A stretch of 7,244 nt of DNA, taken from NCBI GenBank assembly GCA_964637565.1, contig CAZWTY010000134.1, positions 1-7,244 on the forward strand. Reading direction: 5' to 3'. The DNA comes from DYJE01 sp964637565 (GTDB taxonomy: Bacteria > Desulfobacterota > Desulfobacteria > Desulfobacterales > Desulfolunaceae). A program made the position numbers and the translations under genes. Positions 6,095 to 7,244 of this stretch are shown piece by piece (the first letter of the stretch is position 1; each line of letters begins with the position of its first letter). The notes beneath the pieces were generated by a model, which saw only the letters and a list, made by a program, of their open reading frames with translations, did not search any database and was not told the origin of the DNA.

Positions 6095-6690
6095 TGGGCA
6101 ATGAAATTGATGACAAGATATTGGCATTTTTGTACGCTTCAATCACAGACATTCAGTCTGCTATAAGGGTTAATGACACCAAAGCAGCTGTAGCCATAGG
6201 TATATTGGTCCTTGCACTAAGCAATACAGGGAAAATATATCTGAATTTTTCAAAGCTACATCAGACTGTATCTTGTGGAACGGGCCAATGGCAATTTTGG
6301 GCGCTGATTATGCTGTTTATTGTTACTTGGCTCGCTGCCTTCATTGCTGCAATTCGAGCAGTAATGGCAATTCACAACCCCGCCTCCCACGTAACTGCCA
6401 CTGACCGGCCCTCCGGAACTTTCTACAACGGTGGGTTATATGAGCTAGGGTTCAGTGATGCGTTTGTCGCCAGAAAAAAGACCTCAAAGGTTAGTTTAGG
6501 GGACTATGTCAATAAACTTCCGGACAGCATTGAAGCCATCAAACAAGAATTGGTGTTTGAGCAAATGAAGTTGGCATATATTCGCGACATGAAGGCAGTT
6601 AGATTGAAATGGGCTTTCATTCTTGTAATGGTATGGCTTGGCTGCGGTTTTTGGGGTCGGATGTTATACTTATATCACTGTAGCAGATGA
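6094..6690 (+). CDS. pycTM: Pycsar membrane effector (DUF5706-like), PycTM
   Basis: 198-residue membrane protein, the presumed toxic effector that damages the inner membrane once it binds the cyclic pyrimidine nucleotide made by PycC. The N-terminal helix ends in RVNDTKAA (25-32), the 'D-K-A before the first span' pattern I associate with DUF5706 proteins. Membrane spans: about 31-50, about 68-92 (ending before NPASH), and about 172-192 near the C-terminus. Between them is a soluble part (100-170) with LGDYVNKLPDSIEAIKQELV and an amphipathic helix rich in Lys and Glu. ATG 6094 overlaps the pycC TAA and has AAAGGAA at 6079-6085; an upstream in-frame TTG at 6073 would add seven residues and is less likely. 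The overlap implies translational coupling, matching a two-gene cyclase/effector unit. Confidence 0.82.
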   Translation: MGNEIDDKILAFLYASITDIQSAIRVNDTKAAVAIGILVLALSNTGKIYLNFSKLHQTVSCGTGQWQFWALIMLFIVTWLAAFIAAIRAVMAIHNPASHVTATDRPSGTFYNGGLYELGFSDAFVARKKTSKVSLGDYVNKLPDSIEAIKQELVFEQMKLAYIRDMKAVRLKWAFILVMVWLGCGFWGRMLYLYHCSR

Positions 6691-6712
6691 CCACTACCGT
6701 AGGAATCAAACA

Positions 6713-6814
6713 ATGGCTAAGACAATTGATGAAATAATTAAGAAACATTATGGCGAAGCTGGAACCGAACAAGCAAAAGACTTGCTGAATGGAAGCAAAA
6801 AACACAACCTGTAA
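6713..6814 (+). CDS. Small 33-residue ORF at the end of the Pycsar operon
   Basis: ATG 6713 has AGGA at 6701-6704, eight bases upstream, and starts 22 bases after the effector stop. The product begins MAKTIDEIIKKHYGEAGTEQ and ends in a basic tail; it looks like a short, charged helix. There is no signal peptide or membrane span. It is likely translated given the ribosome binding site and spacing. It could be a small accessory protein or the remnant of a longer gene cut off at the change of base composition just downstream. I do not recognise it. Confidence 0.5.
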   Translation: MAKTIDEIIKKHYGEAGTEQAKDLLNGSKKHNL

Positions 6815-6854
6815 CATTTTTTTTGAAAACTGCCTCCCCACTGCCGTGTCCCCT

Positions 6855-6884
6855 ATCAGAAGCCGAAAGAATCGGCACCCTGAT
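6855..6884 (+). promoter_or_regulatory. Two-tier hairpin before the last gene
   Basis: ATCAG (6855-6859) pairs with CTGAT (6880-6884), and inside it GCCGA (6862-6866) pairs with TCGGC (6872-6876) around AAGAA, with an AA/ACC internal bulge. It ends 4 bases before the GGAGG ribosome binding site of the next gene, so it could be a leader structure affecting translation. No T run follows on this strand. Confidence 0.4.
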
Positions 6885-6898
6885 CATGGAGGCACGAC

Positions 6899-7244
6899 AT
6901 GCTATTCCCCACTCACAACCCCGCACAGCAGGCATTTAACTGGTACTGCCGCAGTAATAACATTAGCGAAGCAGACGCCACCAGCGCCGCTTATGATCTG
7001 CGCCCCCAAGTGAGCCGCATCCGTAAACTCTACAGAAGCCCGATTGGGCATACCATCCCCTATGATGATCAGGATTTTCGGGATGCTTATCTGCTGGCCT
7101 ACTTTCCTTATTACATTGAACCGGTCTGTCATGTTCTGGAAGCCGCAAACCTGCCGGATGCACTCTTTGCCGGTGATACGCTGAAGGCCGCCTTCTTTGG
7201 TGGCGGCCCCTGCCCGGAAGTATTGGGGCTGGCTGCTTACCTGA
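6899..7244 (+). CDS. SAM-dependent methyltransferase-like protein, N-terminal part (3' end outside window)
   Basis: ATG 6899 has a strong GGAGG at 6888-6892, and the frame stays open for 115 codons to the window edge. The segment DAYLLAYFPYYIEPVCHVLE (about 63-82) followed by AAFFGGGPCPEVLGLAAYL (about 97-115) has the layout of proteins with an all-helical lead-in and then the glycine-rich loop of Rossmann-fold methyltransferases (hhGGGPxPE). Later motifs, including any catalytic residue, lie outside the window. The gene is clearly GC-richer than those upstream, with frequent GCC, CCC and CTG codons, so it probably has a different origin. The substrate is unknown; a related non-enzymatic SAM-binding role is possible. 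Confidence 0.68.
   Translation, partial: MLFPTHNPAQQAFNWYCRSNNISEADATSAAYDLRPQVSRIRKLYRSPIGHTIPYDDQDFRDAYLLAYFPYYIEPVCHVLEAANLPDALFAGDTLKAAFFGGGPCPEVLGLAAYL

Noticed and set aside
6797..6824. Run of eight T at 6817-6824 as an intrinsic terminator for the Pycsar operon.
   Set aside because: No stem of any strength precedes it; only a weak pairing with the A run at 6797-6802 is possible.
6789..7013. ORF on the + strand spanning the end of the small ORF and the start of the last gene.
   Set aside because: It overlaps two better-supported frames, has no ribosome binding site and reads as low-complexity Thr/Pro sequence.

Overview
The window looks like part of a bacterial defence island, most likely from a Gram-negative proteobacterium. 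This rests on Shine-Dalgarno-led, tightly packed operons, AT-rich accessory genes, and several phage-defence-type protein families side by side. I cannot name the species. All genes are on the + strand; the first and last run off the window.

Left block (1-3550): three closely spaced genes. They are the C-terminal part of a Lon-like (S16) protease, a compact UvrD-type superfamily 1 helicase with all main motifs intact, and a 632-residue protein I do not recognise. Gaps of 36 and 14 bases suggest one operon. A protease, a helicase and an unknown large protein together could be an undescribed defence system; this is the most open part of the window.

Middle block (3550-5222): two unfamiliar genes, a 253-residue protein with a conserved-looking LSDYCHPN segment and a 189-residue protein built largely from about 20 five-residue [YF]-[DN]-x-x-G repeats. 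The pair lies between two direct copies of a non-coding element (57 of 62 bases identical over the core, 1611 bases apart). This suggests the pair entered, or was duplicated in, as one unit. The right copy also carries about 75 extra bases with a perfect 11-base-arm palindrome and a TATAAT box, bounded by 9-base direct repeats.

Right block (5372-6814): a Pycsar anti-phage pair. PycC is a class III nucleotide cyclase that makes a cyclic pyrimidine nucleotide on infection. The overlapping second gene encodes a membrane effector of the DUF5706/Pycsar-effector type. A 33-codon ORF with a good ribosome binding site follows and may belong to the operon.

Right edge (6899-7244): the start of a visibly GC-richer gene with a GGGP motif typical of the S-adenosylmethionine-binding loop. 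The composition change suggests an edge of the AT-rich cargo, or a gene of different origin.
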